Shown here: piece after piece, positions 11,301 through 26,000 of the stretch
Position numbering within the stretch: the first letter of the stretch is position 1
How the letters are laid out: each line of letters opens with the position of its first letter
From: Aptenodytes patagonicus
Taxonomy: Eukaryota > Chordata > Aves > Sphenisciformes > Spheniscidae
Direction: 5' to 3'
Length of the DNA: 64,000 nt
Assembly (NCBI RefSeq): GCF_965638725.1
Contig: NC_134952.1
Coordinates: forward strand, 58,878,065 to 58,942,064
The notes under the pieces: model-generated
What the model saw: only the letters and a program-made list of their open reading frames with translations
What the model was told of the DNA's origin: nothing
Database searches by the model: none
Translations under genes and position numbers: made by a program

Positions 11301-13530
11301 TAGCTGCTCCGGCTGAAATCCCCTGCGTACTGCAACTAGGTCCGAGCACACAGGTAGCAAACTGCACAAAAATCCCAAATAGGGCAATATCCTGAGTGTG
11401 TGGCAAACAGATCTGAACCATGACCCTTCAAGAGGCAACTACGGGTGAAGCCACAGGAGGCACAAATGGGGAATACAAGCAATCCTGCAACTGCACTCAC
11501 CAGTATGGGGCTGCAAAACAACTGGACTCCATTTCTGGCCCTGAAACGCACTGACACACACTTCAACTGGTGAGTTTTCCAACAGCCAGCCTGCCTGGGA
11601 CAGCCCAGGAACACAGCATCTCCAAACCACATGAGGCTGCCAACAGTGACCACAAGGTAATCTTGCAGCAGGCAAAATAATACGCGAGGGGGATTTTCAA
11701 ACCTCACTATTAAAAATGTCCTTGGAATGATGGCTGCGTCTCGACACTCAACATGGGCAACTCATGCTTCACGTCTCAGTGATGGGGCAACAACTCCCTT
11801 AGGGGATGTGTACGGACTGCACAAACGAGCTCTACCCTTTGATGACCGCGCTTTTGGGAAGACAAACGTCTTGCACCCGTAAGGGAACTGTACAGAGCTG
11901 CAGCAGAACAGGCACAGGCTGCTCCAGTGGGCTCAAGCTGTGCCCACCGGCCTTTCAGCCAAGGCGTGAGGCTGCCCAGGAGCTGCCTGAACACGTTCAA
12001 GGGACCAGTAGGAATTTTCTCTGTGTACCTCTCCACACCCCTATTTATACTGCTGTAAGTAAGGTGAGTAAACTCACCCACGTGGCACGTAAGAGAAGTG
12101 GGCAAATGCTTACGTCGTGCACCCAGAGGTAGGTAAACGCCATTTACTTGAACTTACTTGCAAATCCTACTGCTACATGCTGTCCTCTTGATACACAGAG
12201 ACAGATCAACTAGCCTAACCTGCAACAGCAGATAGTTAAAAGCAGCAGCACAATTAAAAGCCTCCATTATCCAGCATTACTGAATGGGGGAACCTTACAA
12301 ACAAGTTTAATTTGTCTGTAACTTCCAGAAGCCCGGACCTCTGACTCAGCCCTTTTGCCACCTCCACAGTCAGGCAAGGCACGCTGAAGACACTTCAGAC
12401 CCAGCTGCCATTGGCTTCTGTGGCACAAGATCAGGTCCTTCGTTAATACCATACAAAACACTTTGCTTCTGATTAAAATGAATCCTCTTAGCTGCTCAGA
12501 GCAACGCATCCGACTTTCTCTCCTGAACTGCTGAACAGGGCATCTAGAAGGCTGCTGTACAGCAAGTCAAGAAAACCAAAAAAACGTTACAAAGGAACTT
12601 GGGCAACCATGAGCAAGTAGATCAGACTCTGATGAAATCACCACGCTCCCTGAGCTGTTCATATGTGATTTATCTCAGTTGCTAGTTAATTTTTAACAGG
12701 CCTTTCCCCTGTCCCTTGCCAAGCAGTTGGCAAACTCACTGCAGAGGAGCCGCATGTGCTTCAGTAACAAACATCCAAGCAGCGTTTCAAAGCGGATGTA
12801 GCAAATGGAGTTCTTACTCCAAGGAAGAGCTGTTGTTTAAAATCCTATTTCTCCTGTACCTGAAAATGAACAAACTCTTTTGCCTACATCAAAGAACTGA
12901 AATGCAACATCCCTCCCTTCTCCACCATATTCTGCTTTGCGCTACAGCTTTTTTTCTTCCTACCTAGGAACAACGTGTCATTCCTCTCTCCTACACAGTG
13001 AGCTCTACAAGGCTCCAAAGTAGAGTCTTTAATCAAACAACAGCTACCAACATTCAAAGTCTTTTACAAAGGGCATTTGCACCAACACTAAACCAGGGCA
13101 GCATCAGGGCAAGACAAAGGGAGAGCTCTTGCAGCCTCACATTTCAGCACGTTACAGTTTTGCTGCAGAGCTTCCAGTCTAGCCCACAGTGACACCAACT
13201 TGTCAAAAGCTCTTCAGCAGACCTACCAGCAATTTTATAAGCACTATACTTGAAATACTGGCGCACTCACCTGCAAAATGCAAACCCTCAAGCCGCCTCC
13301 TCTGGTTCCAGTCATTACAAACCCTTTGGGCTGGTGGAGAGATTGTGCTGCTCGCAATTAGTCCCAGCTGAGGACTCTAATCCCTGGGCAGAGTGCAAAG
13401 GCAATGCCCGCTGCCCAGCTGCAGCCCCCACAGCTAATGGTGCTCCTGCACCAGGGGACCCAGTGCCAAGCCAACACCACTCCGGGTGGGCCCTAGGTGT
13501 GCCATTTTCCCCCAGTGGGAGCTGAGGTCT

Positions 13531-14115
13531 TGTTGTGGTTTAACCCTAGCTGGCAACTCAGCACCACACAGCCGCTCGCTCACTCCTCCCTGGTGGGACG
13601 GGGGAGAGAATCAGAAGAGTAAAAGTGAGAAAACTCATGGGTTGAGATAAAGGCAGTTTAATAGGTAAAGCAAAAGCCGCGCACGCAAGCAAAGCAAAAC
13701 AAGGAATTCATTCACTACTTCCCATGGGCAGGCAGGTGTTCAGCCATCTCCAGGAAGGCAGGGCTCCATCACGCGTAATGGTTACTTGGGAAGACAAATG
13801 CCATCACTTCGAACATCCCCCCCTTCCTTCTTCTTTATATACTGAGCATGATGTCACATGGTGTGGAATATCCCTTTGGTCAGTTTGGGTCAGCTGTCCT
13901 GGCTGTGCCCCCTCCCAGCTTCTTGTGCACCCCCAGCCTGCTCGCTGGTGGGGTGGGGTGAGGAGCAGAAAAGGCTTCGATTCTGTGTGAGCACTGCTCA
14001 GCAGTAACTAAAACATTCCTGTGTTAGCAACGCTGTTTCCAGCACAAATCCAAAACACAGCCCCATGCGAGATACTAGGAAGAAAATTAACTCTATCCCA
14101 ACCAAAACCAGCACA
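13531..14115 (-). mobile_element. Solo LTR of an avian endogenous retrovirus, copy 1
   Basis: This is a 585-base element with TG...CA ends, flanked by a perfect 5-base target duplication GGTCT (13526-13530 and 14116-14120). In its own sense (- strand) it begins TGTGCTGGTTTTGG, carries a TATA box read as AGTATATAAAG (plus 13833-13842) and an ATTAAA poly(A) signal (plus 13657-13662), and ends GGTTAAACCACAACA. I recognise this LTR as abundant in neoavian genomes. No gag, pol or env frame and no second LTR adjoins it, so it is a solo LTR left by recombination. A 5-base duplication fits ERVL-like or some gammaretrovirus-like families; I cannot settle the class. It lies antisense to NPNT and in the same sense as TBCK, in the intergenic interval. 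Confidence 0.9.
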
Positions 14116-14729
14116 GGTCTCCAGTGGGATAAACCAGCATGGGCACAGCCTGCATTAACCCAGCTGTGTTGCTCCGTGCACACATGCTGGCTCGCATGGG
14201 TGTCTCTGCACGGCATGACGGCAGGCAGCCATGGGTATCACAACACCCGTATGCCTTGCCACAGAAGGGTTTCTAACCTCTGGCAGGACCCAATCCTGCC
14301 ACCACTGCCCCGGCTTCAGTTAGGGCTGGAGACCCCAGTGTGAACAGATTCAAACCAGGTCTCTAAAATCAAACTGGAAGAAGCCCCATTCGCCTCTGAG
14401 CCTTCATGGTTGGGCAGCCCACAAAGAACAACCACCTGAATTTATACAGCCTATCAAGCCTGCACTACCCACCCCGCAGTGCCGAGGCAGCCCTAGCAGC
14501 CGGGATCCTGACACGTACCCACGACTGACAGCAGGAGAGCGGGCACTGGTGTTGCTTCTAAGCATAACCAAGTCTTTGATTAAGCAGCAAGTAGCTAAGG
14601 CTGCGAATTCAGAACTGGAGCCTTTATCTTGCCCATGGTAAGTGTGTGTGTGTGTACGCTTTGGAGTTGGATGCACTCACGGCAGCACACTGTATGGGGG
14701 TACAGCTCCCCATCCTCTGCACAGGTTGC

Positions 14730-14774
14730 TTCCTCTCCCCCCCCCGCCTTTTCTTCTTCTTCCTCCTCCTCCTC
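14730..14774. repeat. Polypyrimidine tract (CTT/CCT)n
   Basis: An almost pure C/T strand begins with a run of nine C and continues as cttcttctt and cctcctcct. Read on the other strand it gives glutamate-rich nonsense frames that are not genes. Confidence 0.85.
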
Positions 14775-17339
14775 ACACAACTCTCTAAGTTTCCCAACTG
14801 CACTTTTCCTCTTACCCTCCAGTTTGTTCCAGGGCCCCAATTTTTTCTCTCCATCTTCCAGCTCTGTGTTGCTGCTGTGGTCTTGAGCTTTTGATGAAAA
14901 ACAGGCTACAAAGCCTTTACCCTCAGCTGCATACTTTTAAGTTTAGCCCCCCCCCTACCAGGAAGATTCACGTTAGGTATAAAGCACTGCACCTGGCAGC
15001 GTTTGCCAGATCTTGCCCAAACAATAATAAAGTTTCTTTGCCTCAGGACCTGCTGAACCTGAAGACTGTTTTCTCTGGCACAAGAGGCCAACTTACTCCT
15101 CAAGATAAATATTAAGCAAACAAGAATTTTTTTACTTTAGGAACTAAGAAGCTAGAACTTTTTCCTGCAGCCACAGTCACACCCCTTGTGCCTGCAATGC
15201 TGAGCTATTTTTAAAAAATTAATTCCTGTGGTATTTTCCTAATAGCCATAAAGCAGCAGGGCATTCTTTCAGACGCACATTGCTGTTATTACTCCATCTA
15301 TGCCTCATGACTATGACCTTCCAAATTCAGAAAGATTAGCCAGCTGTCAAAAAAAAAAACCCCAACAATGAAATTCTTCTCTTCGTAACCTTTCCTCTGT
15401 CGCTTGTTTTCCCTGGGCAGCAGCTCAGACCTGGCAGGAAACCATCTTTTAGTTCCTGCCCTAAGACTCCATCGCATCTTGGGAATGTCCAAGTTCTGAA
15501 TGTTGCAACTTGGACCTTCTGCAAACTAAAAAAAGGAAAGAAAGACTTGTACCTCTTGCCAATATTTCAACAAGCAAAAACAGTGAACCAAAACCCAAGT
15601 GAAGTACTGTTGCCCATCCATGTAATAACGGCACTTTCTATACCTGAAAAAAATACCATTAGTAATTTAAAATGACCAAGGGGCACCAACATCAGCCATT
15701 CCAACAATCATACTGTTCTCTTCATCTCAGGACATGACAGGCAAATTGAGTTTGTGACTTTGCTAGTAATTCTAATAAAAGCATGAAGTCCACCGCAAAT
15801 TATGATACAGACCCGTATCAGCTTGGGGACCTCTTGTTAAAATAGCATTCAGAGACAGAGTAGTTAGCTGTTCTCTCTCCTCTGTACTTGTTCCCTGGTT
15901 TAAAATACAGAACAACATTTTTTCTAAGACTATGTAAAGATAAACAAAGATTAAAATTAGGGCAAATATAGCCTTCCCCTGATTTCATTGTCTGAACCCT
16001 CATTAAACTCCTCAAGTAAGCAAGGTCAGACCCCATCTATTTTCTATTCATACACACAATTTATTTCTGCTTGCCTATGGTCCGTGCCTGGGGAGAGCAC
16101 TCCCAAGCAATCAACCTTTCACTCCCAGCTCCTGACCCCATTCCTTTTCTCCCATCCTCTTACATTTCCAGCCTTCTGTTCATCTACTAATGGTGAAATC
16201 AGCTTTTTCCTGCCTGAGCCAAGAGAATAGGCAGTGGCAACATGCCCTTATGAAGAAGAAATTGCCTCTTGCCACGTTTTCTACCTGCCAGAGCAAGTCT
16301 GCAGGTGTCTGTCCTCGCCCTAACCTGCTCCGTTGCTGTTGCCCTCAGCACCACTTGTAAGGCCACAAGATGTGGCGAGATCCAGAGCAGGCTCTCGTGG
16401 CTCCGGTTTGCATCTTGTCACACTCCCCCTGCTACTGCAAATGCACCCGGAGCCAAAAGCCTCTTTCAAGTCAAAACCTAACTTACTGACACACGATGAG
16501 TCCGCCAACTGGTAACAGTGGATTTTGAAATTTAAAAAATTTCCCCTGCGTGTTAATGCTCTTTTCCCTCTACTTGATGAGTCCATCTTCAAACTCTGTC
16601 CTAGAGAGGTGTTGAAAATAAGATACGGTGAGATACATGCAGGTCAGAGCTTCACCCACTGGCACAGCCCATCTGTGCCACCTCCCTCCTGGAGCTCAGC
16701 TCCTGACTTCAGAGACGGCAGGACTAAGCTTAGTGCTACCGCTATGCTAGGAAAGTACATTTACATAAATTCAGCTGATAGCAAAGTTATAATAAAGGTT
16801 TTAGTTCAAATGGTGCTATGCTGTTTTTTCATCAGCTGATTTTCCGGCCCATGAATTCCAGCATCATTCATTTACTCAGAAATAATATTTAATTCTCACG
16901 TATGTCAGAATCACAAAATTTACTATGCTTCTTCACATCAAAGTTAAGGAAAAAATAGGTGATGGGTTGCAGAGCTGTCTAACGCTGAACACTAATAATT
17001 GCTGGATGAGAAAACGACAAACAAAAAGTTATCAACAACAACTGGCTAATTTCAGAGGGCAAAAGGGAAGGACTTCATGCAACAAAAAAAGAGCAAAATC
17101 CCAAGAGAAAAAAGTAAGCATTTTTTCCTCCAGTCAATATTGCTTACAATAATTCCAGTGGTTTATCTACATTTCTAGACTCTTTATTTGTTCTCCCAGA
17201 CATTGGAAATAAAAAATAAAACCAACTTTCGCTCCCCTCTGAACAAGCTGCAGTGAAGTGCAACAGATGACAAGCTGAGTGTGCCTCTAGCAGGCGGCCA
17301 ATTCCAATACTGCACCTTTATTTATATAAGAGGAACAAC

Positions 17340-17399
17340 ACATATATAGAGAGATATTTTTAATATATATATTACATATATATATATAAAAAAAAAAAG
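17340..17399. repeat. AT dinucleotide-rich patch
   Basis: Repeated atatat blocks interrupted by agagag and followed by a run of A. A simple AT microsatellite in intergenic DNA. Confidence 0.8.
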
Positions 17400-20002
17400 C
17401 CTATTTTTGCATTCAGGTAAAACATGTAACAAGGGTTGCTTGAGAAGTGCTGCCAAGGCTGGTCAGCGGTGGGAAGGCATGACCTCCCGAACCCCTCCCT
17501 GGGGCTTGCTGGGGGAGCCGGCGCTACCTAAGAAGGAACAACCTCCCCTGGTGCCAGTTTTTCCCCATTTCACAGGTGCAAATCCTCAGCAGTTTGTCAG
17601 GCTCTGCTTGTTATAACAAAAGCCTTCAGTCTCCTGACATTTTAAAAGGGTTCAGAGAAACATAATGTGAGCTAGTTAAAAATACCATGTGGAGTGTGTA
17701 TACCCACCCACCCCACGCTAAGCCAAAATCACAGAAAGCAAAGTTTGTACAGCCTAATAGCTCATCCTGCCTATCCCCCCTCCCCTGCAGGACTCCTCCA
17801 AAACAGTATCTGCTCTGTTGCCTTTCCTGGTGTGCTTTGAAAGCCCCAGGTGACCCCCTCCTCACAGCAGGCATGCAGACTGTACCCCTGTGTATGCCCA
17901 TACTGTGCCTGGCACACAGAGGCTCTGAGCTGAGCCGGGCACCTTCAGGTCGAACCTGATGTAAACAGATGCTGGAGAGCTCACGCTGCGGTACTTTTCC
18001 TGACCTTCGGCCAGAATTTTTGCTTCAGCTAATTTGAAACTCCTCCTCTTGGCAGACCACCCAAAAGGTCTTTGTACAGTTCAGGTTGTGTCTTAATCAC
18101 CTGGCCAAACCTAAGTCCTGCAGCTCTTTTGATCTTTCCTGGTTAATCAAACATCTTGGTCGCTTTGCTATTTTTGATGCTGCTCTTGGGATTCCTCTCA
18201 CATACAGTGATCTCCTCCTACTTCAGACAGCTGCAGAGCCCCAGGCAGCATGGTAATTGCAGACAGCAGCGGGTTCCCACAGCTGACACTAGCAAGACCA
18301 GTGCAATGCTCAGACAGGGCTCACCAGCGGGGCGCAGGAGCCCATGCTGAGCTCCCTGGTGCTATTGCTAGACTGCTTTTGAAATTGCAATTAAGATAAG
18401 GTCTGTCTGCGCCATGTTGCAGCATGGTTGCACCGTTTTATTACCCAATCCGCTCCTAAACATCAGTTCACAGTCGTCTGCCTGCTTTGTTCATGGCACG
18501 GACAACATCCCCCTGCAACTGCTTCTACGGCAACTTTAAATGTCAGAGGGCTTAAGTGCACCCAAAGCCCACTGCCAAGCCATTCAGTTACACAGCCCTT
18601 GCTCCCCTTTCAGTCCTTGATCAATGTATTTCCCACAGCCTGGGGGAATCAGAGGCAGAGACTGCTACAGAGAGAAGAAAAAATGATCAAGAAACAAAGG
18701 ACAAATAACAACATCCAGGTAATGCGGGTAAACCACCACCACCACCAGTATTCTGGCTCTTTGGTGGGCAAATTCCACATGTCCCAAATTTCCCCTAACA
18801 CTGAACAGTTACACAGTGGCATTTTATATTAAAAAATAATGTAAACTATATCACCAATCCTACCGTATAAAATAACAGAAGGTTACAGACTGTGCAGCGA
18901 GTAGCCAGGCAATGAGGCTTCCTGCATGACAGTTCTGAGATATTTTGACACTGTGCCAAAGCCTGACAGCAGCCCTGGATTACTGCCTCTTAGCAATGCC
19001 TCCAGGCTGCTCTTCCTATCACACAATTCATCACTGTCCTACTGTTAGCACCAGCACACTCTGAACGCCAAAGGCCAAGTTTTGGGTCAGGGTGTGTTTC
19101 ACGCTACCTTCGTGTCGATGCAAAAGTGATGCCACAAAGCGGCGGGAGAGGAGGCATCGGGCTCTCAGACTAGAAAACATCTAAAGAATTGACGGAGGAA
19201 ATCCTGTGCCACTCTAATAGAAAGATTGCTTTTAGAAAATCAATAGTGCCCAAATAGGTGATGCTGTAATAACTAATAAACTTTTATACTGTGCCACAGT
19301 GATCCATGAGAGATCTTATACTAGATGCTGTACGAACAGGGAGATTTCTATTCAGGGGAATCCCACCTCTTATATCATTTGCTTAAACAGACAAAAACCC
19401 TGAAATGGTGTTTTCATCTCTTCTTTAGGATATTTTTCATCTGAACAGATTCCTTTCAGAGAAACAGTGTTCTATAGAAAAATGACTTAACCCTTGCAAT
19501 ACCCTCCTGACAGCGGTACAGTGGAATCATCCAAAAGAAACTTACCCCTCAGATGAATTCAGCATAACCTGCTGACAGCACTTAAGGCATTGCTCTCTTC
19601 ATTCAGCATTATAAAATTGTTTGTCTCCCGAGTGTAAGAGTTTCATTTCGGGTCCTGCCAAGGCTAATATGCAGGATAAATACTCTCCTCACTCATGGCC
19701 TAGTGGGAGCTCTCTCAAGCACCTCAAGTTTGCTGTGTAATACCTACGGAAACATGACAATCAACATCTTATATACTAAATTATGTCAGACTTCAGAATG
19801 CAAGCAGGATTTTATTTCAGCTACTCTGTTCTTACCTTCCTCTGATACTGAAAAGAAGTGATCTGTAAATCTGAGATACTTTGACTCACAACACTAGAAA
19901 AAAGAAATCAGTATTTCTTAGAGGGATTGCTGTGAGCAGAGCTTTAGCTGAACGAGAGCTGTCACACCAACCTCCTCCATGGAAAGTTAAGTGCCAGGAA
20001 CT

Positions 20003-20053
20003 GGGCAGGGGGGGAGGCGGCGAGCAGGGGGGGAGAGGGAGAGAGAGAGAGAA
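20003..20053 (+). repeat. G-rich purine tract with quadruplex potential
   Basis: Two runs of seven G are separated by aggcggcgagca and flanked by further G triplets, then followed by (GA)n. At least four runs of three or more G occur within 40 bases, so the + strand could fold as a G-quadruplex, or the duplex as H-DNA. Confidence 0.8.
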
Positions 20054-23000
20054 CACACCACCACCACCCCGCCCCAAAACAGAAACAGATCTCTTAATAA
20101 CTTTCTCCCTCAGAATACCTTCCCTAAGAATCACTTTTTTCCCCTTAAAAATGGGTATATCTTTAATAACAACATTATCAATATTTATTTCTGTTATCAC
20201 TTTGCCAGTGAAACTCTGGGCCACTTTGAGTAGTTAATCTTTCCTCCAAATGAACCCGTAAGTTCTCGTAGCGGCTGGCCTGGAATGAATATGTGCCCTG
20301 ATAAAGTGCAATGACATTTTGCTGAAATGTAACTACTGTACATTTTATTTGGCAAAAAGGTGGCATCACCTTCTGGAGATTGTTTATAATTCAGAAGTCT
20401 GCATGCTCCTCAAAATGGCTTAGTTACTCAATTCAGCTCATAATGAAAGAGAAGCCATTCATAGAAATAATCTGTTAAGCTTAGAGCAGAAGATTCATAC
20501 CTGAGGACACACACCAACACATGCATGAAAAGGCGATGTGAGTTTATCTTGTTTGGACTTTATCTGTAGAGTTTGTGTCAATCTGCAGAGCTTTCCCGCC
20601 AGTACAGCTACTGCTGTCTGCACTACCAAGGTAGAACAGACTAATTAAGTCTAGTTAACTCAGAATCCTGCCCCCAATGTGTCCAACAAACCTCCAGACA
20701 GTTAAGGAAAAACTTGCCCATTTTCATTTTCAGCAACAGTATGTGCTATTGAGACTTGTCAGAGATGCTGACATCTAAATATGCTTCACGAACGTCTGAG
20801 TTTTGACTGCTTCACTGTATTTCCTGAATGCATTATGCCTACAATTTTCCCCCTCTGAATCACACAGCTCATCCGTGTCAAAATAAATTTATCGCCTATT
20901 AATTTCCATTCTTCTGCTCAGACAGTTATTCCACACCTCCAGCAGACAAGGGCAATGCAATGGCAGGGCATCAGGTTGCTAATCTAACATCACAGAGGAG
21001 GTTACAGCAGTGAACCCCCTCTGCAGCGTGCCCGCTTGGCACTCTTCTGCCTGTAGGTTTCTGGCAAAATATAAACCAGATATATTTTTTTCAGTTTTGA
21101 GAGAGCTCTTCCCCAAGTTCATGGACTTGGGTGTCCGCTTTACCTCTTTCAATTTAAAGAGATGCAGTTTTTCTTGTTCTGCTGTAACTGATGAAGGCTT
21201 TTTCCCCCAAAACATTTCACAGGGAAGTTAAACCCTACATAGAAAACATTTCATAAGTGATGAAAAGCTCTCACCTTTGATAATTCCCTTTTCAAGAGAA
21301 AACAACAAAACAAGCACGTTTTAAAGGAGCAAGAGACAATTCTTAAAGGAAACTAAATCCACGGATCTGACACAGCAGTGGTACAGCTAGCTAGAGCTCT
21401 ACTTCTTGACCATCCATGTCAAAAATAAAAAAATAAATCAAGATGTTTTCTAGTGTGGAGTAACTCAATCTCTCACAGGAGAGCTCTCCATTTGATTAAA
21501 ACCACTGCATCCTGTCTCTCAGCCAAATTAAACTCAGTTTTGCTTTAACTGTAATTCTGCTTTACGATGCCTCCTTGTTACAATCAGAGGGGGTGTATTT
21601 TTCCACAAGAAAGTACTGGCACAACCGCAAGGGAAATATATTTACCATCACACTTCCACCCTAATGCCCGATTAAAGCAAAAGCTGAATAAATTAGTTGT
21701 TTTCCTGTTTGGGAAATCAGGTGGCCAGCACCAGCTCTCTCCCATCCAAACATCATTTGACACTGCTGCCACTTGCCAGCGGGAAGCACGGCTGCTCGCC
21801 GAATGCTGCTCTGTCAGCACGGCACTGCAGTCTCTCATTCAGAAGATATTAATTTAATTAAGAATATTTAAAAACAGACAAAAGGCAACTAAAAAGCCTG
21901 TCAGTCATTGTATACAGTTTCCCAGCTTCTGTTCTTTGAATAGATGAGCATCACGAACCTGCCACTGATATAACATGCAAGCTATCAATCCTCTTGACCG
22001 TACAATGCCTGTAGCACACAATAAACAACCTCCTACCTCAGCTCAGTGGCAGCATCTTCTCATCCCCAAACTACTTTAAAAAGGTGGTTGCTTTTTGGAA
22101 GTACCTTATAATGTTCTCAGATTACCAAAAAACTGTCTGACAGAGTGCAGACACGGTTCTTTTTAAAAATAGACCTACAGGATTCCTTCTGTAGCATGAA
22201 AATGAAAGAGGGTTAAAACCTTGGACACCTGGTGAACACAAGTAAAATCTGCCTCCCAGAAATCCAGGTTAGCAGGGGTTAGTGCTGTTAGATGAAGAGC
22301 TATGCTTTGTCTACACCCTTCATCCCTGAGCCTTGAAGGAAGGCGCTCCAGGGGGACCACTGGTGTAGAAGATACCCGTTAGCAGTACCAGCAAACCTGC
22401 ATGTGGACATCTGAGAGTTGAGAAACACTCCTCAAGCCAGACGGGCCAAACGTCACACCAGAACCAGTGATCTGCAACAAATTCTAGTGTCACTTTTGGA
22501 AGCCCCACCTCAGGGAACTCACCAGGCTACTGCGTATGAGCCCTTTAGGTTGCAGAGTGCCAACAGGGTCTAACAGCTCTGATGCTAGATACACATACAG
22601 GATCTAATGCTGCGACCATTGCAATGGCAGCTTCCGGGTTTATATTTTTAAGTATTGTAACAAATAGGTAAATGTTTAGTTCTGGATCCCCATACAAACC
22701 ACAGGATGATTTAATTAGCAATACTCTATTTCTCTGCATACAAACCACGATACTGATGCAGTACTAAGGTAGACAGACCTCATAGTCTCATATATATCAT
22801 ATATATCATAGACATAGATATTAGGTACAGGTTTAACCCAGAAAAAGTAATTCAGTGAAGGCTTTTCAAATACTGGCGTTAAATACCTTGAAACTGTAAT
22901 ATATTCATCATTTGAACTACAGTAGCATCCAGAAAACCAACCGCAGTTGGACCTCACGTAAGCGTATAGGAAAACACATCTGTCTCGCAAATGGCATATC

Positions 23001-26000
23001 CTCTGAAGAGTCAGTCAAATCAGGCACACACTGGAAAAAGAAACAAAGTTCTGATGAAGTTAACTGAGCAGCCTCAACTCAGTAGCAGAGGCAGGAATAA
23101 ACTTTCAGTCTCCCCAAACCAGTTTTCTATCCACGTGTTCATGTTGTCTCACTGGTGGTTAAAAGAAATGGTGGTGAAGCATGCCATCCCCAGCTCAGCA
23201 CGGCTTGAGACATAGGATTCTCACAGCTCACACAAACATCAGTTCATGGCACATGAGGAAACGTCAACATTGCTCTTTAATGCCCAGTCTGTTAGAGTTT
23301 CATGCTCAGATAGCTCTGCCAAAATTGTGGTATCAAATGACAAACTATCGTATCATCCCATTGACTTGCACTGGAATACACTCCCTGAAACGCATTCAAG
23401 AAATGTCATAAATGCACGCACCCAGAAGTTGCAAAAATAATAACCCCAGGAAACAAAAAAAGGAGGTAACAATAGCAGACTTCACTGCAGGAGCAGCAGC
23501 GTATCAGAACAATGACAGAAAATCAAGTCCTAACAACGTCCAGAAGTCATGCAGAATAAACACGACTGCTACCATTGTATTAAAGAGCAGGAAAGACAGA
23601 CAAATCAAACGCCGGAGCACACAGCCAAGTTTCCTCCTACAGTTCAGTATGGAAGTTTCGGACCAAAACAACATTATTTACTACCAGCTTCAGTACCTCA
23701 CCTCAGTGTTCATTCAGGGGCAGATCAGATTCAAACGGTTTTCTTTCTAATTGATAACTTTTTACTCACCATGAATCCTAATAAAAGACACAGGGAATAA
23801 GACACATCTAGAAAAAACCCAGTCTGAATGGCTTTATTTTACTTTTCTCCTTCTGGGTCCAAATCTACATTGCTGCTTTTGGCAGATGCATTTACCAACA
23901 GGAGGCAGTGGCCAGCTTGTTTCTCAGCTAAAAATGCACAATGATCTTCGCTGAGTAGGACTATCAGATTTGCTCCACTGTTTCAACAGCAGACTGAGCT
24001 ACTACTGTAGATGTAATAATTTTTTGCGGCTATTCACTATCAAGCTTGCTGCATTAATGTCAGAAGATTTCCTGTGCTCAATTTTAACTGTAAAGAAATC
24101 ATCAGGCCTGATCACAGGCTGAGTGAGAATAACATTTATATCCTCAGAGATGGTAAAATGAAAGAGAGGAGAGACAGTAACTGGCATGAAACAGAATCTG
24201 TGTCGCAGAGGAAAACTGGAGACTTGCATCCCCCAGGTTTCTAGTTAGCACCCTGCCTTTCAGCTCCAAGCTGAATGCACTGCCACTGGAAGATACTGAA
24301 GTCTTGCTCAGTAGTTGTATACAAATACCAAAGACAGTAAGGGAAACAGCAGGATATGAAAGCTGGCTAAAACAAAAAACCCTAGGCGTGAAAAAACAAC
24401 ACAATGCTGCCATCAGTGATACATCTGGTGAACAATAACTGAAAGAGCCGATGGTTGCAAAAAGGGGGCAAAGAAATTAGAAGAGAGAACCTGCTATATT
24501 ATATCAAATAAATTGTTTATTTCTCAGGATATCCATATGTCAGGAGTGTGTTACAGTACACTTGTCACATTAAATGTCTGTCCCCAAGACATAAGCGTAT
24601 ATCTGATAATCTTTTCTTTTGCATGAAATGTTCTGCACGTCATGTTTTGAATGTCTTCCGAGAATCTGAGCTGTTGGCTCACTGAATGAAAAGTGCACCT
24701 CATTCACGCATGACTGTGCCTGAGATTTCACAAAGAGGCCAGACCTACCTGTGGGTCTCTGCAAAGCAAGCACCAGCTTCAGTAAAGGCAGTAAACACGT
24801 GAATAACTCTTAAACAAATAATTACACTAGCGCAATACTGGAAGAACGGATGCATTCCAGACTTGCACTCAGTTGAGAGTTTCTGGATAACAAATTTGTC
24901 CAGCAACACTTAACATTAATCCCTTTGTTCTCTGTACATATGAAGTTGCTCCCATACGGTTTCTGGAGTTAACAGAGAGACTATGGGGACCTGTCTGTTA
25001 CCTGCAAGTACTCTGAATACTGAAGAAAGAGCACAATTTCTCCTTTTTTTTAATGGTAAAAAACCTTCTGTGCTGACAGTACATTCTGAATGCCTACACA
25101 AACATTTTATTTGACTTTGCAGGTCTCCCAGGTTTCCCATAGCCCTTCTTTCCCCTCTGAATGGGTCTGAAGTTCAAACTCTTCCAGTAATACCTGACTG
25201 TAACTCCCACCCGCACTGCCAATTTTCTCCAGCCCTACCGATATCTCAAGAGGCCCACTGGGAGCCTGAAGAATCTGGATCTTTTGGATTAAGCTACACC
25301 AAAATATTCCATTTAATTAAGCATAATTTTGTGTAATTAATCTGCACAGAAAGCATTAATTTACCTTGCTATCTCAGATTTTCCCAGAGAAAAACTTTAC
25401 AGTTCAGATGATCCCCACATCTATCGTTATAAATCATCATACCTTAATAACGCAGTTTCCAAGTACAAAGAGCTTCCCACACACTCATTCTAATCAAAAC
25501 AGAAATGCTGCCATATACAGCACGCACACGAATTCCAGCCTTCAGCAAAAACAAATCCTGCCACAAGACACTCCGTAGAGCCAATCTGTCAGCATCACCG
25601 AGGCTCTCTCCATTCACAGCTCTGCTGTTTCACATGCGTCAGCAACTGAGGAAGCATCAGTACGACCCAACTCAACCACAAGCCTAGTGACGAGGCAGTC
25701 TAGTTTCCCAGACTTGCCCCATTTGGAAAACTGTTCCCTAAAATCCTGTTCTTATCTATTAAAATCAAGGCTGTCTTCCACTTTTATTAAGACTGCGCAG
25801 GATTTTGCCTGGTGCACTTAGAGATGTGCAGCACAGTGTGTGCAGAGATGCCCGCTTAAGCACCAGCTTTGTTAATTTGCCTTAGAGGGGGGAAGTAGTA
25901 CTCCACCGGGATAGCAACTTGGGGATTCATTTCATGCAGCATCACCAGCCCTCACCAGCCCTCCCAGTCCTGCTGCTGCGTTGAGAACAATTGCACCAGA

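Larger units (their letters stand above)
3816..13530. other. Intergenic, between NPNT and the first LTR
   Basis: I find no supported gene here. The first part may still be NPNT 3' UTR. Open frames at 4759-5163, 7610-8014 and 8682-9254 have no recognisable motifs, no convincing exon structure and mixed composition, so I treat them as chance. GC content rises around 8.36-9.4 kb and 11-14 kb without forming an obvious CpG island. Visible structures are a small hairpin at 5872-5913, a purine-pyrimidine alternating tract near 7296-7326, a short tandem duplication at 8308-8352, and poly(A) runs near 6131 and 9482. Confidence 0.6.

Noticed and set aside
13531-14115. Open frames within LTR copy 1 (and within copy 2)
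   Set aside because: LTRs of this family are noncoding; no gag, pol or env sequence adjoins either copy.
14595-14854. Glutamate/lysine-rich frames on the - strand and serine-rich frames on the + strand
   Set aside because: They are translations of the CTT/CCT microsatellite at 14730-14774.
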